Source: Isochrysis galbana
Lineage: Eukaryota > Haptophyta > Isochrysidales > Isochrysidaceae
Assembly: GCA_018136815.1 (NCBI GenBank)
Contig: CM030945.1
Location: 1,624,077-1,688,076 of the forward strand
Direction of reading: 5' to 3'
DNA: 64,000 nt
Below the pieces are notes generated by a model that was not told the DNA's origin, made no database searches, and saw nothing but the letters and a program-made list of their open reading frames with translations. The translations under genes and the position numbers were made by a program. Below are positions 44,795 to 57,615 of this stretch, in pieces; the stretch's first letter is position 1; every line of letters begins with the position of its first letter.

Positions 44795-47700
44795 TCACTT
44801 GCCATGCTTCCAAGTGGAGCCCAACGCAGGGAGCAACAATTGCATCTGCAAATCCCAACGGGATCGTTCCGCGGTCGATGCATAGCCGATGCAAGAGTTC
44901 CTCCGTCCACGTTGCTCCGTCAGACTTTTGGACAGCTTCATGTTGGGGGTGCTATTACTCCGAGCGCGGAAGACGACGGGGTTGTCAAGCGGAGGTACGT
45001 CGAGGATCTCACTGCGTTGTCGATCATACCGGCTGCTTTTGTGCGCTTGCTCTCCTGCTACTTTGACAGCGGGTACGCTGGTAATCTCGATCTCGAGCGG
45101 CTTTCCCAAATCCAAATTCCCGCCCTTGGCAGCGCTGCTGTGGGGTTGCTGGTGGGCCAACGATTGCGCCGCGTCGGCGGCCGTTGTTGTTGTCCCTCTG
45201 CAGATGTGATGGTTACCTTCTTCATCGCCGCACAAGGCACCGCAATTCGTGCATGCCTCCGGATGCACACTTGCGGCTGAGTTGGTGGGGGACGAGGATG
45301 AGAGAAGCTCTGTCCATTGCGGTGGTGCAGGCGAAGGGTAGCACAACAGGGGGCTGTCCCCAGGAACACTGGAGTGAGCTCCCTTGCTGGTGCCAGATGA
45401 ATCTCCCATGCTCATTCGTTCAGAATAGTCACGAACTAGCTTCAAGGCAGGGCTCTGGCGGCGCGTCTCTTGGCCGCTGATGCAGGACGCCCACACGTGA
45501 CCACTATTGGAGCGTGTGGTGACACCGGAGCCCGGATGAGATGCAGGGCAGCTAGATGCTTCTTGGCAGCTGGCCGAGTGACCTGATCCCCCCTGGCTGC
45601 GCGCAGGGCTCTGCTGTACACCCCGGTTGCCAACATCCAATCGAGGCTGCTGAGGAGAAGGGCGCGCGATCCGAGGGCGCAACTCTGACGCGGGTTGAGG
45701 AGAGGGTAAAGTAGGCCCTGGCCTCGGAGCTAAAGTGCGTGCGCGGGGGCCACAGTTGCTACATGCAAGGGTGTCGTCGGCAACCTTGTCACTGCTGTTG
45801 ACAATTTCTTGCGCCGCATCCGCAAGCATATGGCCAGCATCCTCGAGCACCGCTGCCGGGCGACCCAACCGCCACCGATGTGCTCCTTCTCCAGAAATGG
45901 GCAATGAGCTCCGTGTGCTCTTAGGAGCCACTACCCCGACACCGGGCGAGTCGGGGGATGCCGCCAGCGCTGGTGACGACGACGACGTGCATACTCCAGA
46001 CGATGTGGCTGTGGATATGCTTGTTTCTGCAGCTGTAGAAGCAGCTCGTAGAGCAGCAAGTCGCTCAGGAGCACACTCCGAGGCGGGCGAGGGTCTGCCA
46101 CCATCAGGACCGCGCGGCAAGGCAGCGGGCACGATGGGCGAGCTAGATTGAGAGAATGAGTTGCGAAATTCCATGTAGGGCCCCTCGCAGTGCTGGGAGC
46201 GCAGGAGTGGCGGCGGTGGCGGGACGACGTGTGCAAGCTCTGATGGTTCGCGATGACCACGCGAGACGATAAGGTGCGACGACCTGGCGTTCGGGTTTCT
46301 CTTGGGCGTGTCAAGCTCCCAAAAATCGCCGGCACGAGGCGTGATCTCGATCGGTTGCGACGAATAGACGTACACCATGAAGCTTGATGTTTGACCGGGC
46401 GAGAAGGTCGATGGGACAACAGTATACACCCGTTGCTCGCATTCACACTCAAGGGAGACGTGCGAGGCGCGGACGAACCGTGAGGCGCCCGCAAGCGCCA
46501 CTTGTTTCAGTGGAGCGCGCATAGGTTCAGTCTGAGCCACAGGAAGACACATGGCGTGAGAAAAGAGGTAGGCGTGCGACTCACCACACGGAGCAGCACG
46601 TCCGGACACGAGAGGCTAGGCAAGGCAACGGATCACATGTATGGATGAGAGGCGGTTGAAGCAAGCGTGCGGCGCGTAGGAAGCATGCGGCGCGGGAAGG
46701 AACCTCAACAATCACCGTGGAGGGAGGGACAACGCACCTGGCCGTCCTCTGGGCCCTTGAGCACGACAATGCCAATAGGGTGGTGGCGAGACGTGGAGCG
46801 TGGCGTCGGGTGCGCAAAGTCGAGGTTGGTTTCGGTGCTATTTCCGCCTCGAAAGCGGGGGGCAGAGCTCATTCCTGGCACCCTCTCGACTATGCCGGAT
46901 GACTGTGCACGCAGCCGTCCATGCGAATCGAACTGCGAGAGGACGAGCACGACTTGCGTTTTTGGCCGGAGGATACGGATCCGGAATTGTGGGTTAGAGT
47001 GCCAGGTGTCCACATAGTTGGCGCAGCCGCCGGCCGTCTCGCTAGCCCACTCATTTCGCAGGATAGCGAAATGCCACTTCCCGCCCTGCAGGGTAGTGCG
47101 CAGAACGCGCGAGTGGAAGAGCAGCGCGCAATGCGTGCGGAATTGATCCAGTGTCAGCCAAAACTCGCCGTGACGTAGCGAGCCGGAGAGAGCCGCTGGA
47201 ACATCACATCTGCCGGTCTCAGCGGCGACGATGATCGCGTTGGGGGCAGGCCTCCAGATGCCGGAGCCATCAGCGAGCACGCGTTGCGGGGGGCAGCCCC
47301 ATGGATCCCGCAGCAAGACATAAGCCTGCGCTCCAATGCGTTCGACACGGAGCACTGCGTATGCATGCCCGGGGGTCAGACAGCCAACCGGCATCGAGTC
47401 GGGGGCGGTGCCGGCACCCACGAATCCTGTGCGTAGACGTTCCTGGCAAGCAGGCACATGGTCGGGTGGTGATGGTGAGGGGCAAGTTGGGGCCCTTGCG
47501 TAAGACGCGCGAGCAGTACGAGAGCTGAGTAGCGGAAGATCGACTGCTCCTTCCGTCCACAGCTGCCGGCCCAGCCCCACCTCCCCCCGGTGAGGCGTAG
47601 AGCTCACCTGCAGCGTCTCAAGCAGCTTTTGATTTTGAAGATTTATGCTCGGCTGCAAGTGGGAACCGGCAAGAGCGATTGTATCGGCGACACCGCCAGA

Positions 47701-49815
47701 AAGCATTGCCAAGGCACAGGCGGTCGAGCCGCCATCGAGAGCTTCGTACGAGCCATGGAGTTTTGCGAATGCTTTCTCCACGATCATAAGCCAGCCCTCT
47801 CGCGACTCTCCTACCGATCGCGCGTAGAGCGGTTGCCACACGTAATCTTCATCGTTGTAGGCGATGTCCTCCGCATTGAGCTCAGCAGTCACCGCGCTCT
47901 GGTATGAGCTCGCCGACCGGCCGCACGAAAGGGCATGTGCGGCAAGTCCGGAGGATGAGCCGAGAGCGCCGGAGGTGGGACGTGCAAAAAGCGGAGAGAG
48001 AGGTGTTGGCGAGGGACAGGGCGACGCAGAGACCGGGTTGAACCTCGCCCAGGGGCCCTCTCGATCAGCGCGTAGAGTGCCAATGCAAGGGCAGTACGAG
48101 TCGACCCATACCATCCGCCACCGACCGCGCACAAAGAACGAGACGCCGTAAATGCCCGCCTGCGGGCATGCACGCGACCATTGTGGGTAGGCGGAGCGAG
48201 GGCGGAGCCCGCGATCAAGCTCGGACTCTCGTGGGACGCGGGGCAATGCTCCCCCCCCCCCCCCCCCCCCCCTCCCCCTCTCAAAGCCATGGCCCAAAGC
48301 GGTGCAGCTTGACAGCCGGAGGCGTTGGCTGCGAGGGACGACAAGGGCGCTGAAGCGCACCTCCTCGAGAGACTCGTCGATCAAGTCCTGGCGAACGGAT
48401 ACGTCGCCCATTGCGGCAGCTACAGCCGAGAGGAAGTAGCAGTTGCCTAGAGAGCCCTGCACAGATTCAGTCGGCACCGTTGCCCCCGGAACCTGCGTCG
48501 CGATGGTGAAGGGTGAGGGGTGGGCGAGCGAGATGAGCTTGAACTTATGAGCTGGGTCATAGCACACCTCGGCCGCGTTTTTTTCGTACGAGAAAAGGTA
48601 CGAGCGACGGCCATCGGGCCAAACGTGCGGGCCACCGATGATTTGGCGCAGAGGTAGCCATTTGATGGGCTGCTGTCCCACAAACGATACCGCCGGCGTC
48701 TCACGCACTGGGCACTCAGTGCTGCGTCGAGAGCCACCCCCAGAGGGCGGGCGTGAACTGCCTGCGCCGTTGGGGGAGGAGCTACGCGATCCGCGGTTGC
48801 TCTCCGTACCGCTCCCCTCGATCGTGCGACCGAACCAGGGATAGAGAGGAGAGGCCGAGCGGGGAGGCCTAAGGGGCGAAGAGCGCCGCGTGGTCGGCTG
48901 GCTAGGCTCCGGTGCGCCCCTAGAGAGCGACCTCTCATCCGCCGTGAAGTCTGGGTCGCGCCACAGCCGGACCTGCGCCCTGCAGCGCACGGCCTCGGCG
49001 GACATGCGCTGCCAACCGTCGGAAATCTCGTTCCACCGGCCCAGGCCACCGTGAGAGTGCGCGCGGGCCTCGAGGAGCCGGTGGCTCGGCCGAGGCGCCG
49101 GAGCACTCGAGTAGCTCGATGAGGGCATCGAGAGGAGCGAGCGCGTCTCTGCGCACATGCGTTGGAGCTCGTTCACAAGTCCCTGGAGCAGCATAACGTG
49201 GCGCCCGGCCGCGCGGAGAGACAGGAGGTGGCGCTCCTCTATCACCTTGGGCAATGGCGCCGGGAACACGGGCACCTCATCCACCCGGGACATCAAGGCC
49301 TGGAGTGAGTAGGGCGCAACGAGACCTGTGTCGTTGGCGAGCACGAGGTGCAGAGCGGTCGGCGCGCCAGTGTCCTGCGCGCGCCACGTAAGCCGGAGCT
49401 TGGGCCCGTTGACGGAGCGGCCATCGAAGAGTCCCTCCTGTGGGACGGGCGCGTTGCCCGCGCGCCAGTACAGCACGAGCGATGAGCCGATCTGGTCAGT
49501 GACGATGAGCGAGAGCTGGTGGCCCGCAGGCACAAACGCGTAAAACACAGTCTGATTATGTGCTCTCACGTAGTTGTCTGTGCGGTAGATGTTGCCCGCA
49601 GCGGCGAGGGGCAATTCGCGCGCTGTGGAGGGCATCGATCGCCGGCGTAGCTGCACGTCAGGCTGGTCCTCCACATAGAGAGCCGCCTTTGGCGTCGCGA
49701 GCGGCTGCTCCTCCGCCTCTTTCCTCCTTCTCCTGACCAGCAGATAGAGGAGAATGGCGGAGGAGCCGACGGCGGCGATCGCGGAGAAGGTGGTCGCCTG
49801 CGCTGAGCCTCCCAT
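44795..49815 (-). CDS. Calpain-like protease, membrane-anchored, Asn-to-Asp in triad
   Basis: Exons 49815-48361, 48159-48044, ~47896-47608, 47442-46738, 46531-44795, about 1433 residues. The exon 3 start is uncertain: 47896 or 47908 both keep frame. Residues ~12-25 (AIAAVGSSAILLYLLV, then RRRRKE) form an N-terminal anchor. A beta-rich segment (~75-190) and a Ser/Pro linker precede the protease core: SVQGSLGNCYFLSAVAAAMG (Cys ~459), GIYGVSFFVRGRWRMVWVDS, EKAFAKLHGSYEALDGG, GHAYAVLRV (His ~645) and VLLRDPWG (~664). Calpains normally have RNPWG, with Asn in the triad, and here it is Asp. Two beta-sandwich C2-like domains follow (EFWLTLDQF to VVLKGPEDG, and LECECEQRVYTVVPSTFSPG), then a long disordered Ser/Pro tail with a CTNCGALCGDEEGNHHIC putative zinc site. 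Calpains are Ca-dependent cytosolic proteases. Activity here is doubtful. Confidence 0.85.
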
Positions 49816-50290
49816 CGCGGAAGGGGGAGTTGGGGGGGCTCGTCGCGCCGGAGCGGGGAGGGAAGAGAAGGGGGGAGGGGAGGGGAGGGGGGGGGAGGGG
49901 GGGGGGCGGGGAAGCGCCGCGGAGAGGGGAAGGGGGAGAGAAGAGAGAGAGGGTCGGGAAGAGGGAGAGATTGGGACTCGTTTTCCCTCTCGGAGGAGAG
50001 AGAGAGAGGGGGGGGGGGGGGGGGGGGGGGAAGGGGGGGATCGGGGGGCGCAGGGGGGGCCGAGAGCGTGCTCAGCGCGGAGATGGGGGGGGGAGAGAGA
50101 GGGGAGGCGCGGGGGGGAGGCGGGGAGGGGGGGGCAGGGGGCGCGCGGGGGGGAAGAGGGGGGGGGGGGGGGAATCCACGGGGGGGGGGGGGGGCGGCGA
50201 GAGGAGCGAGGGAACATAAGAGAGGAGTGGGGGGAGCAGGGCAAAGCGGAGAGTCGTGCGGGCTTCCAGTACAAAGGGGATGAATGAGAT
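49816..50290. repeat. G/GA-rich tract upstream of the calpain gene
   Basis: Runs of up to about 20 G with GA units. Read on the minus strand this is a C/CT-rich leader directly before the calpain start. Long frames through it are artefacts. Confidence 0.85.
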
Positions 50291-53200
50291 GGGCGGCGCG
50301 GCGGGTTCGTTGGTGAGTTCGTTGGTCGGCTTCTTCCCCCTTAAATGTGGACGAGCATTCCCTCAGGATTGAGACGCCGCGTCTCCCCTCCGGTCGAGGT
50401 CTGTCACTCAGCAGGTCTTCTTATGGACGAAGAGAGGAAAGCGGAAGGACGGCGTGACGGCGCCGCAGTCTGTAACGAGGAACACGCGAGATCTGCTATC
50501 ATTCTGTCCGAGGTCCCCTTTCGTTGTCGTCCTCTTCGGTGACCGGAGAAGCCGAGAAAAACGGCTCGCTCGGGCTGATCAGTTTCGTCTTCACGCGCGG
50601 TCGAACAATGCCACAGAGTTGTGACGAGACATGCGAGGGATTTTGAGGGGGTTTCACTGAGGTTTCACTGCGGAGGTTTCACTTGCCCGAGCACGGTTTA
50701 AAGTGGCGGGCGCACGGATGGGGGGATCGCGCGCGGCCGCGCGGCTGTCTGCCTCCTCCGGTTGTCACGGGGCCTGGCGGCTGTGCTGGGCGCTCGGATG
50801 CGCTGTGCATGTGGTGGAGGGACCAGTTGGTATGGAGCCTCTGCCTGAGCCCGCGCACAGTCCACCCTTGCACCGCCACATCGAGCTGGGTAGCGTAAAA
50901 AAAAATCTGAAGATTCTGGGCAACTCGCCTACTAGGTCTAGGTTACCCTGTCACTGCTGCGACACCGCCCTTACATCTTACATCCCCTCCCTCCACCTCT
51001 TCCCTTTCCCCCCGTCACTCCTTTTTCTTCGGTATGTGGGCTCCGAGTCCGGTGCACTAACTACTAACTACCAAGAGCCTAGTGTAGCCTAGTGCCTAGT
51101 TTTGAGTGCAGAGTGTGGGTTTGGGGCAGGCCTGTTGCTGTTGGATGACTTCTATTTGAAATTGCCGGGAAGGGGAAGGTTTCGTTGAGTCTCTTGGGGT
51201 CTTGGTACGGTGGTCACGCGTCGCTAATGAGCCGAGTACCCGCGAGCTTATAGGGCGGTCAAACACTGATTTATAACTACTAACATGTGGGGGGGACTGC
51301 ATTTTTTGACCGTCCCCCCAAGCCCATAAAAACTCCCGGGGGGCTCACCTGCCGCCACGAAAAATTCCCGAGGAATAATGGTATAATGGTGGGGTTTCCC
51401 GCCCCCCTCGCCCCCCCCTCTGCACACGCGCTGGACAATTACGGGAAAAAAAACATGTGAAGATTCAGGCTCAGGCTACTACCGCTAGCTATAAACTATA
51501 AACATAGATGCTCCATCAGGCTGATATCTGATATCAGGTCCTGATATCATGATATCAGGTCCTCCAGACCTAACGACCCGGTATGAGGCCATAAGGTCTA
51601 AATGCTTATAATCCTATTCTTTTATAGTATTGGTAGTACACTAGACACTAGGCACCATTGAAGAGGTGGATGACCGCGCGAAGAATGTACGCTCGAAGAG
51701 TTGCATCTAATGCGGCCACACGTACGTTGGTTGGAGGGCCAGCCAACATTCGGCAGCATCTTGACCGGTTGCTGCTGCCGAACCGCAATGTCCGCGCGTG
51801 CAAGACGCTTGTTCTTCAGGCATGCATGATCTAACGGATGAGGTTGCATTCTCCCCACGCGCACAATCCATGGCGTCATACAAATGGGCGAACATCTTCG
51901 ATCTTAGTGAATTGGCCCCACCTCCCAGTAGGCTGCTCGTCGCTTGCTCGCCCTATCTCTATCTTGCTCTGCTTCGGGATCCTAGATGGGAGATACGGCC
52001 CACCGACCCTCTAGCCCTCTAGATCTAGATACGGGAAATACGGCTGTATCTGGGTCAATCCCCAGATACGGCAGGACGATACGGTCCTAGATACGGGTAG
52101 GCGGGGCAGGGTGGTGAGGGCGACGCTGCATCAGCCCCGTTGCCCTCATTGCCATGAACCATATGGGGAGCAGGGTGTATGGGTTCACGTTTACCCGGTG
52201 TTGACCCACTTTGCGTTAACACCTCCATTGGCTAGGTGTGGCACATGCGTTAACACCTCCATCTGCAGGTGTTGGTACCAGCCGCGGGTTAACACCACAC
52301 TCCACACTGCCGGTGCTGTGTACTACTGTGCACCCACGCACCCACGCACTCACGCACCCACTGAATGCTACGTGCCGCGCGTGCGCGCGCACGAGGAGCT
52401 GCACGGCCAAGCGGCAAGTGGGGAGTTGCTCTTCGGCGCGGGCACCACGGCCGGCTCGGAGCTTGCAGCTTGCGCGGCTCCACCTGCTGCTGCGCGCGTT
52501 GCGCTGCTGCCGCTACACGGGCGGCGCGCCGGCGCGCCCGCGCACGATGGGACCGTGCTACTCCTTGTGCACGCGTGGGCCGCCTACTGCGTGGGGAGGC
52601 AGCGGCGGCGGTCGGAGGTGCGCTGGTGGTGCCGCGTGCCCGCCGCCGCCTTCGCGGCCGTGGACCGTGGACCGGCTGCTCGCCGCACTCGCACTCGCTG
52701 CGCGCGACCGACCGGCCGACGCTCACGTTGCGCGCTGCGCGTCGCCTGCGCGTTCCACCTGCGCGGGGCGTCGGGTCAAATCACAGTTTGTCCTTGAAAT
52801 GAAAGAGGTGGCTGATACCCCCACTGGAAAACTCTTCCAACCATGGTTCCCAGGAGATGAAATTTTGCTTTGATTGCCCTCTTTGAGACCTTAAGTGACG
52901 ACGAAGCGTGATTTTGCCATCCAACGGTCCAATTTGTCAACATACGGCTCAAACGGGCTAAAAAAACTCCTCCCGCGTGAGCGGATCGTCCGAGTGCAGC
53001 ACCGCATGCTGAATGTGGCAGCAAAAGTGAACGAAGACAAGCTCTGCAGAGTTGGTCATGGGGAGAGCTTAGGTTGAATGGGAGGTAAAGATGATTTGCT
53101 TCAGGGGGTGGGATGTCCCAAAAGCTCACTCTAAGCCACATCAAAGGCATTGAAGGCCAGAGTCCTTAGATTTCATGGATTTTCAAGGACACCGTCCTTA

Positions 53201-53940
53201 GTTTAAGGACAGAACTTTCTAACCGTTCAAAGCAATGAATGACAAGAGGGGGAAACTCACTCAAACACGTACGCGAAACATCACGATAGCATATGTGACC
53301 AAGCCCCATAAGACACGTAGCTCACTTGGACACAAGAAATGGAACTAAGGAGTAGTTGTCGAGGAGATGTCTGGAGTCAAGGTGATTATGCAACGCTAGA
53401 CGCTAGCAACTATAACGTGATACGTGATGATTATAACATGGTGCATGGTGGGAGTTAGTGTTAGAGACTGTAACAAATGTGGAAGTAGGGGTGAGTCCAG
53501 ACGACGGGCAGTGATGAGGGTGAAGTAATCGGCATTGGCACTCCTCGCGCGCGCAGGAAGGTAGGGAGGGAAGAAGATGTACCGGCGGCCACACACACGT
53601 ACACTACCAACTACACCCACCCATTGGCAGCACCGTGGGGTGTAGACGGTGCGACAGCGCAAAACTGACACATGAATGGCACACAAGTAGCACACGAGCG
53701 CAGGTTTCATCGCGTGCGTGCCTCGCGATGCACACACCCGTTCCGTTGCGGCGTGAGCATGTTCAACGAGGATGCTTGACTTAATACCAAAAGGCGTGTG
53801 CGTAGGCCTCCAGGAGGGCTCAAAGGCAGGACTTGTGATGAGAAAGCCGCCCTGCCCCATGGAAAGCCAGAGCCTGCACCACAAGACTTTCATAGGCACA
53901 CAATGATACGCAACTATATTCGGAGTCCACATCAGATGTC
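50291..53940. other. Intergenic, repeat fragments only
   Basis: Contents: 50647-50685 GGTTTCAC boxes like those in the ends of the 5670-7022 element; 50905-51060 and 51455-51500 copies of the CTGAAGATTC repeat; 51251-51275 the GGGCGGTCAAACAC motif; 51515-51565 repeated CTGATATCA palindromes; 52020-52100 AGATACGG boxes; 52210-52300 paired GCGTTAACACCTCCATT/C units; 52370-52790 a very GC-rich block open in several frames at once, with no family I can recognise. 52800-53940 has no feature I can support. Confidence 0.5.
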
Positions 53941-54516
53941 CTAGGCCTGGATGCCGAGCAGTTTGTCGAGCCGCTGGCCCGGGGTGAGGCTAGGTGGTTT
54001 TGGCGTGGGCTTTGGAGCCAGCTCGCGAGTGCCTGCAGCCTCCGATGAGCCGCCAGTGAGCTTGTCTAAAGCATAGCTGAAGGCGACAAAGGTGAGGACG
54101 GATGACGGGATATCAGCCACCGATGAAGCTGCTGCTGCGCCGCCAGCAATCGCACCGCAGATTGAGCAAACCTGGTCGTCCACTCCGCGCCACACTTGGC
54201 CGACTGCGCGCCCTCCGGCAAAGCCGGCGGTGACTCGGCCCCAGCGCTGCGCATTGATAAGGGATGCACGCAGCACAAACCGAGGGACAGCCTTCCGCGC
54301 CGCCCCTGCCACTGAAGCCCGAGCCATGCTCTCCTGCGCAGCAGTGAAGATGAAGCCGATGCTGCCAATGGACAGGAAGCTGCCGACGGTCGCGGAGACG
54401 ACGTCGCCAAGATTCTTAGCAATGGGAGGAGGTGGCGGCGCGGCACGAGCTGGGCTGGCCGCCGCCGCGCTCGCACAGAGCCAAAACAAGAGCAACCCGC
54501 CACGGAGAGCTCCCAT
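53941..54516 (-). CDS. Tim17-like protein with signal/transit peptide
   Basis: 191 residues. The N-terminus (GALRGGLLLFWLCASAAAAS) is a signal peptide ending near an ASP cleavage-like site, unlike normal mitochondrial Tim proteins, so ER- or plastid-directed sorting is possible. The core has Gly/Ala/Ser-rich hydrophobic segments (SATVGSFLSIGSIGFIFTAA, GRVTAGFAGGRAVGQVW, CSICGAIAGGAAAASSV, LTFVAFSYALDKL) with GxxxG spacing and an RASLINAQRWGR link, as in the Tim17/22/23 fold. A Pro-rich tail ends LTPGQRLDKLLGIQA. No introns. Family call by pattern only. Confidence 0.6.
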   Translation of the reverse strand: MGALRGGLLLFWLCASAAAASPARAAPPPPPIAKNLGDVVSATVGSFLSIGSIGFIFTAAQESMARASVAGAARKAVPRFVLRASLINAQRWGRVTAGFAGGRAVGQVWRGVDDQVCSICGAIAGGAAAASSVADIPSSVLTFVAFSYALDKLTGGSSEAAGTRELAPKPTPKPPSLTPGQRLDKLLGIQA

Positions 54517-54737
54517 CCCTCGGCGAACAGCGACGAGCCGGGCTCCCGCCGCTGCGTACTACAAGTAGGAGTAGTAGTACTCCTAGTAATACTTAGCCCG
54601 GTTACTCATTATGGGGGTGCGGAGGCGGAGGCGGAGGGCACTCCAGCTGCAATCTACAATGGGTCAATGGGTGAGTGAAGGGCTAAAAACTTCTCGAAAC
54701 AGCCGGCTAACGGCTAGCGCTACTATACTACTACCGT

Positions 54738-56230
54738 ATCAACTACTTTTATAAGTAGGAGGCCAATGGGGGCCTCGCGCCCCCCTCTCTCCATCGTAGA
54801 CACCCCCTGGGTGGGCCTGCACAACCAACCTCAGCCCCTGCCTGCTGGCAGGGGCTGAGCTGACATCAATCTGGCCCAGACCTTCGCCGAGCGCGCGCCG
54901 CGCGCCGCACGCACTCGCCTGCACTGGCCCTCGCTCGTACTGACCCCCCCCCTCACCACTGAGCCACAGACCACCGAGGCCGCCAGGAGGGCACCCAGGG
55001 CCAGCGAGGCGAGCGAGGGAGAGGCAGGAGAGGCCAGGGGCACTGCCCCAGCCTCCACTGCCCCCTGAGCTGCCCTGGCTGGCCCTCTGGGGGGGCCCGA
55101 GGGGCTCCCCAGAAGGGGGCCATGGCGCGCGCCATGCAGCACACGCCCGTAGGAGAACGAAGAGAACGACGGGAAAAGAACGACAAAAAAACCACACGAT
55201 CTGGGATGTACGTGGCGACCTCCTTGAGGGAGGACCGGACCGCGCTAGATTTGCGTGGTGCTGAATCGGCTAGCTCACCGTAGGTGACTCCAAATTCGTG
55301 CGGGATTCCCGAGAGAGTACCGTCTTAAGTTTGTCGCCGTAGGCGGCGCTAAAAAAAAACAAAACAAAACATCTGAAGATTCAGGCTACTACCGCTAGCT
55401 ATAAAGACCACGCACTCACGGTACCGACTCACGCCATCGCCTATACCCCAGAACACTCACTCACTTTACACTACCCCTTCATTCCTTTGTCTTTGGTATC
55501 GGGGGGGGGGCCGCGTGCACTACGACGGGCCAAGCGCAAGGGGCGGGCTAGGGCAGACCTGTTGTCGTTGGGTGTTCCTGTGGCAGACAAACGTAAAACG
55601 CCTCCTGACTCCTGAACTAGCTTATAGTGTCCCCGGGGGGTCCCGGCCCCCGCCCTTCGGCCTTTCTTCGTCCGCTGCCGCACTTTCGCGGTGTTTGACT
55701 GCCGCGCGGGGTGTCTTCCCGTTGATATACCGTAAATGGGCGGTTATCTTACCTATTCTCGGGCCAGATCGTGTGGTTTTTTGTCGTTCTTTTCCCGTCG
55801 TTCTCTTCGTTCTCCTACGGGCGTGTGCTGCATGGCGCGCGCCATGGCCCCCTTCTGGGGGGCCCCTCGGGCCCCCCCAGAGGGCCAGCCAGGGCAGCTC
55901 AGGGGGCAGTGGAGGCTGGGGCAGTGCCCCTGGCCTCTCCTGCCTCTCCCTCGCTCGCCTCGCTGGCCCTGGGTGCCCTCCTGGCGGCCTCGGTGGTCTG
56001 TGGCTCAGTGGTGAGGGGGGGGGTCAGTACGAGCGAGGGCCAGTGCAGGCGAGTGCGTGCGGCGCGCGGCGCGCGCTCGGCGAAGGTCTGGGCCAGATTG
56101 ATGTCAGCTCAGCCCCTGCCAGCAGGCAGGGGCTGAGGTTGGTTGTGCAGGCCCACCCAGGGGGTGTCTGCGATGGAGAGAGGGGGGCGCGAGGCCCCCA
56201 TTGGCCTCCTACTTATAAAAGTAGTTGAGG
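54738..56230. repeat. 1.5 kb inverted-repeat element, ~470 bp arms
   Basis: 54738-55210 (from TCAACTACTTTTATAAGTAG) is the near-exact reverse complement of 55757-56230 (ending CTACTTATAAAAGTAGTTGA). The ~545 bp spacer holds a CTGAAGATTCAGG repeat copy and no gene. Each arm is a copy of the GC-rich element at 15835-16275. Arm identity is almost complete, with a few changes such as GGCTCC/GGCCCC near 55100. Whether it is a foldback transposon or two adjacent head-to-head copies is open. No target duplication was identified. Confidence 0.9.
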
Positions 56231-56339
56231 ATCGAGGGCGCTAAATCTCGCTATAAGGGCTTCGTCAGCCCGCACCCGCACCCAAATATCTCTAAATTTT
56301 TAGCTTATTTTTCTTGTCTTTGTCTTGCAAAGGGGATTA

Positions 56340-57327
56340 TCGGCTCTTCTCCCTCCCCCTCCCCCTCCCCCCCCCCCTCCCCCCCCCCTCCCCCCCCTTT
56401 CAAAACGGCCGCCTCGGGCGGTCGGCGCGTGGGTGGCGTTCAAAAGGGACGAGGCGGAGAGGGCGGGCGGCGGGGGAGGGGGGGGGAGGGGGAGGGGCGG
56501 GGGGGCCGCCGGCGGGAGGGAGGAGAGGGGGAGGAGGAGGGGAGAGGAAAAGAGGGGGGGCGGCGGGGGGGGAGGGGGGGGGAGGGGGGAAAGGCCCCCC
56601 GTCCCCTCTCTCTCCTCGCCCTTCTCTCTCTCTCTCTCTCCTCCATTTGAGTTGCTCCGCCCCCCCCCCTCGCGCCCCCCCCCCACCCTTCTAGAGAGTG
56701 GTGAGAAGAAAAAGATGGGAGAACCAACCACATCGACTCGCTTCACAATGATAACTGCCCCCGCCCATCTGTGAGAGGGAGAGAAGAAGCAACTAGTGCT
56801 CTCTCTCTCTCTCTCTACCTCTCAGAAACGGACCCTGACTTCTCTTCCTCCTCGCGATCGCTGAATCATCTTGTTTCTTCGATCGAGTTAACCTTGTTTC
56901 CCCGCCCCTCTCCCCTCTCAGCTCGAGGGGAGGATGAGCAGCCGGCTGCCGTTCTCTCCCCCACCATCCATATCCTTCCTCTCAACTCTGTTTCTCTCCG
57001 TACTCCCCCAAACTTCTCTCTCTCTCCCCCCTCCTTCGCCGTCTTTTTCCTTCAAATTCCACCGTAGTTTTGACGGGTTCTGGGGCACTGCACACAGAAT
57101 TGTTCCCATCTCTCAGCTCACCTCCTCGCGCAGCAGTCTGGGTACCTCTCTCTACTGCTACTTTGAGAGAGATAGGGAGAGGGAGAGAGAGGAGAAGAGA
57201 AGATAGGGAGAAGGAGAGAGAGAGAGAGGGAGAGGGAGTGGGACAAGCAGAGCAGAACGGGGGGAAGAACACAAGAAGGGGAAAGAGAGGGAGGGAATGT
57301 GTGGGGAGATGGGGAGCCCGCCACCAA

Positions 57328-57375
<48 letters not shown>

Positions 57376-57615
57376 CCTCTCTCCTCTCTCTCTCTTTCAC
57401 CCTATCGCCCTCTCCCTTCCTCTGTTTAGTACTGTGCTCTCTCTCTGCGTCTCTTGTTTCTCTCTCTTCTCTTTCACCTCCTCTCTCTCTCGGATCTATG
57501 GTTCTCAAGCCCCCCCACCCCTCTTTCTTACTCCGTCTTTCTCCCTCTCTCTGTCTCTGCGCTCCCCCCCTCCCCCTTCCCCTCCCACCCCCCCTCTCCC
57601 CCCTCCGCGGCCGCC
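56340..57615. other. Low-complexity leader of the E2 gene
   Basis: C-runs, then G/GA-rich sequence to 56600, CT tracts (56800-56820, 57331-57375), and (GA)n at 57160-57235. The start codon at 57616 follows a CT/CCC tract. No exon is supported. Confidence 0.6.

Noticed and set aside
52111..52873. GC-rich block open in three plus frames and one minus frame
   Set aside because: Overlapping openness is expected at this GC content. No frame shows a domain, signal peptide or splice-supported extension, so I could not choose one.
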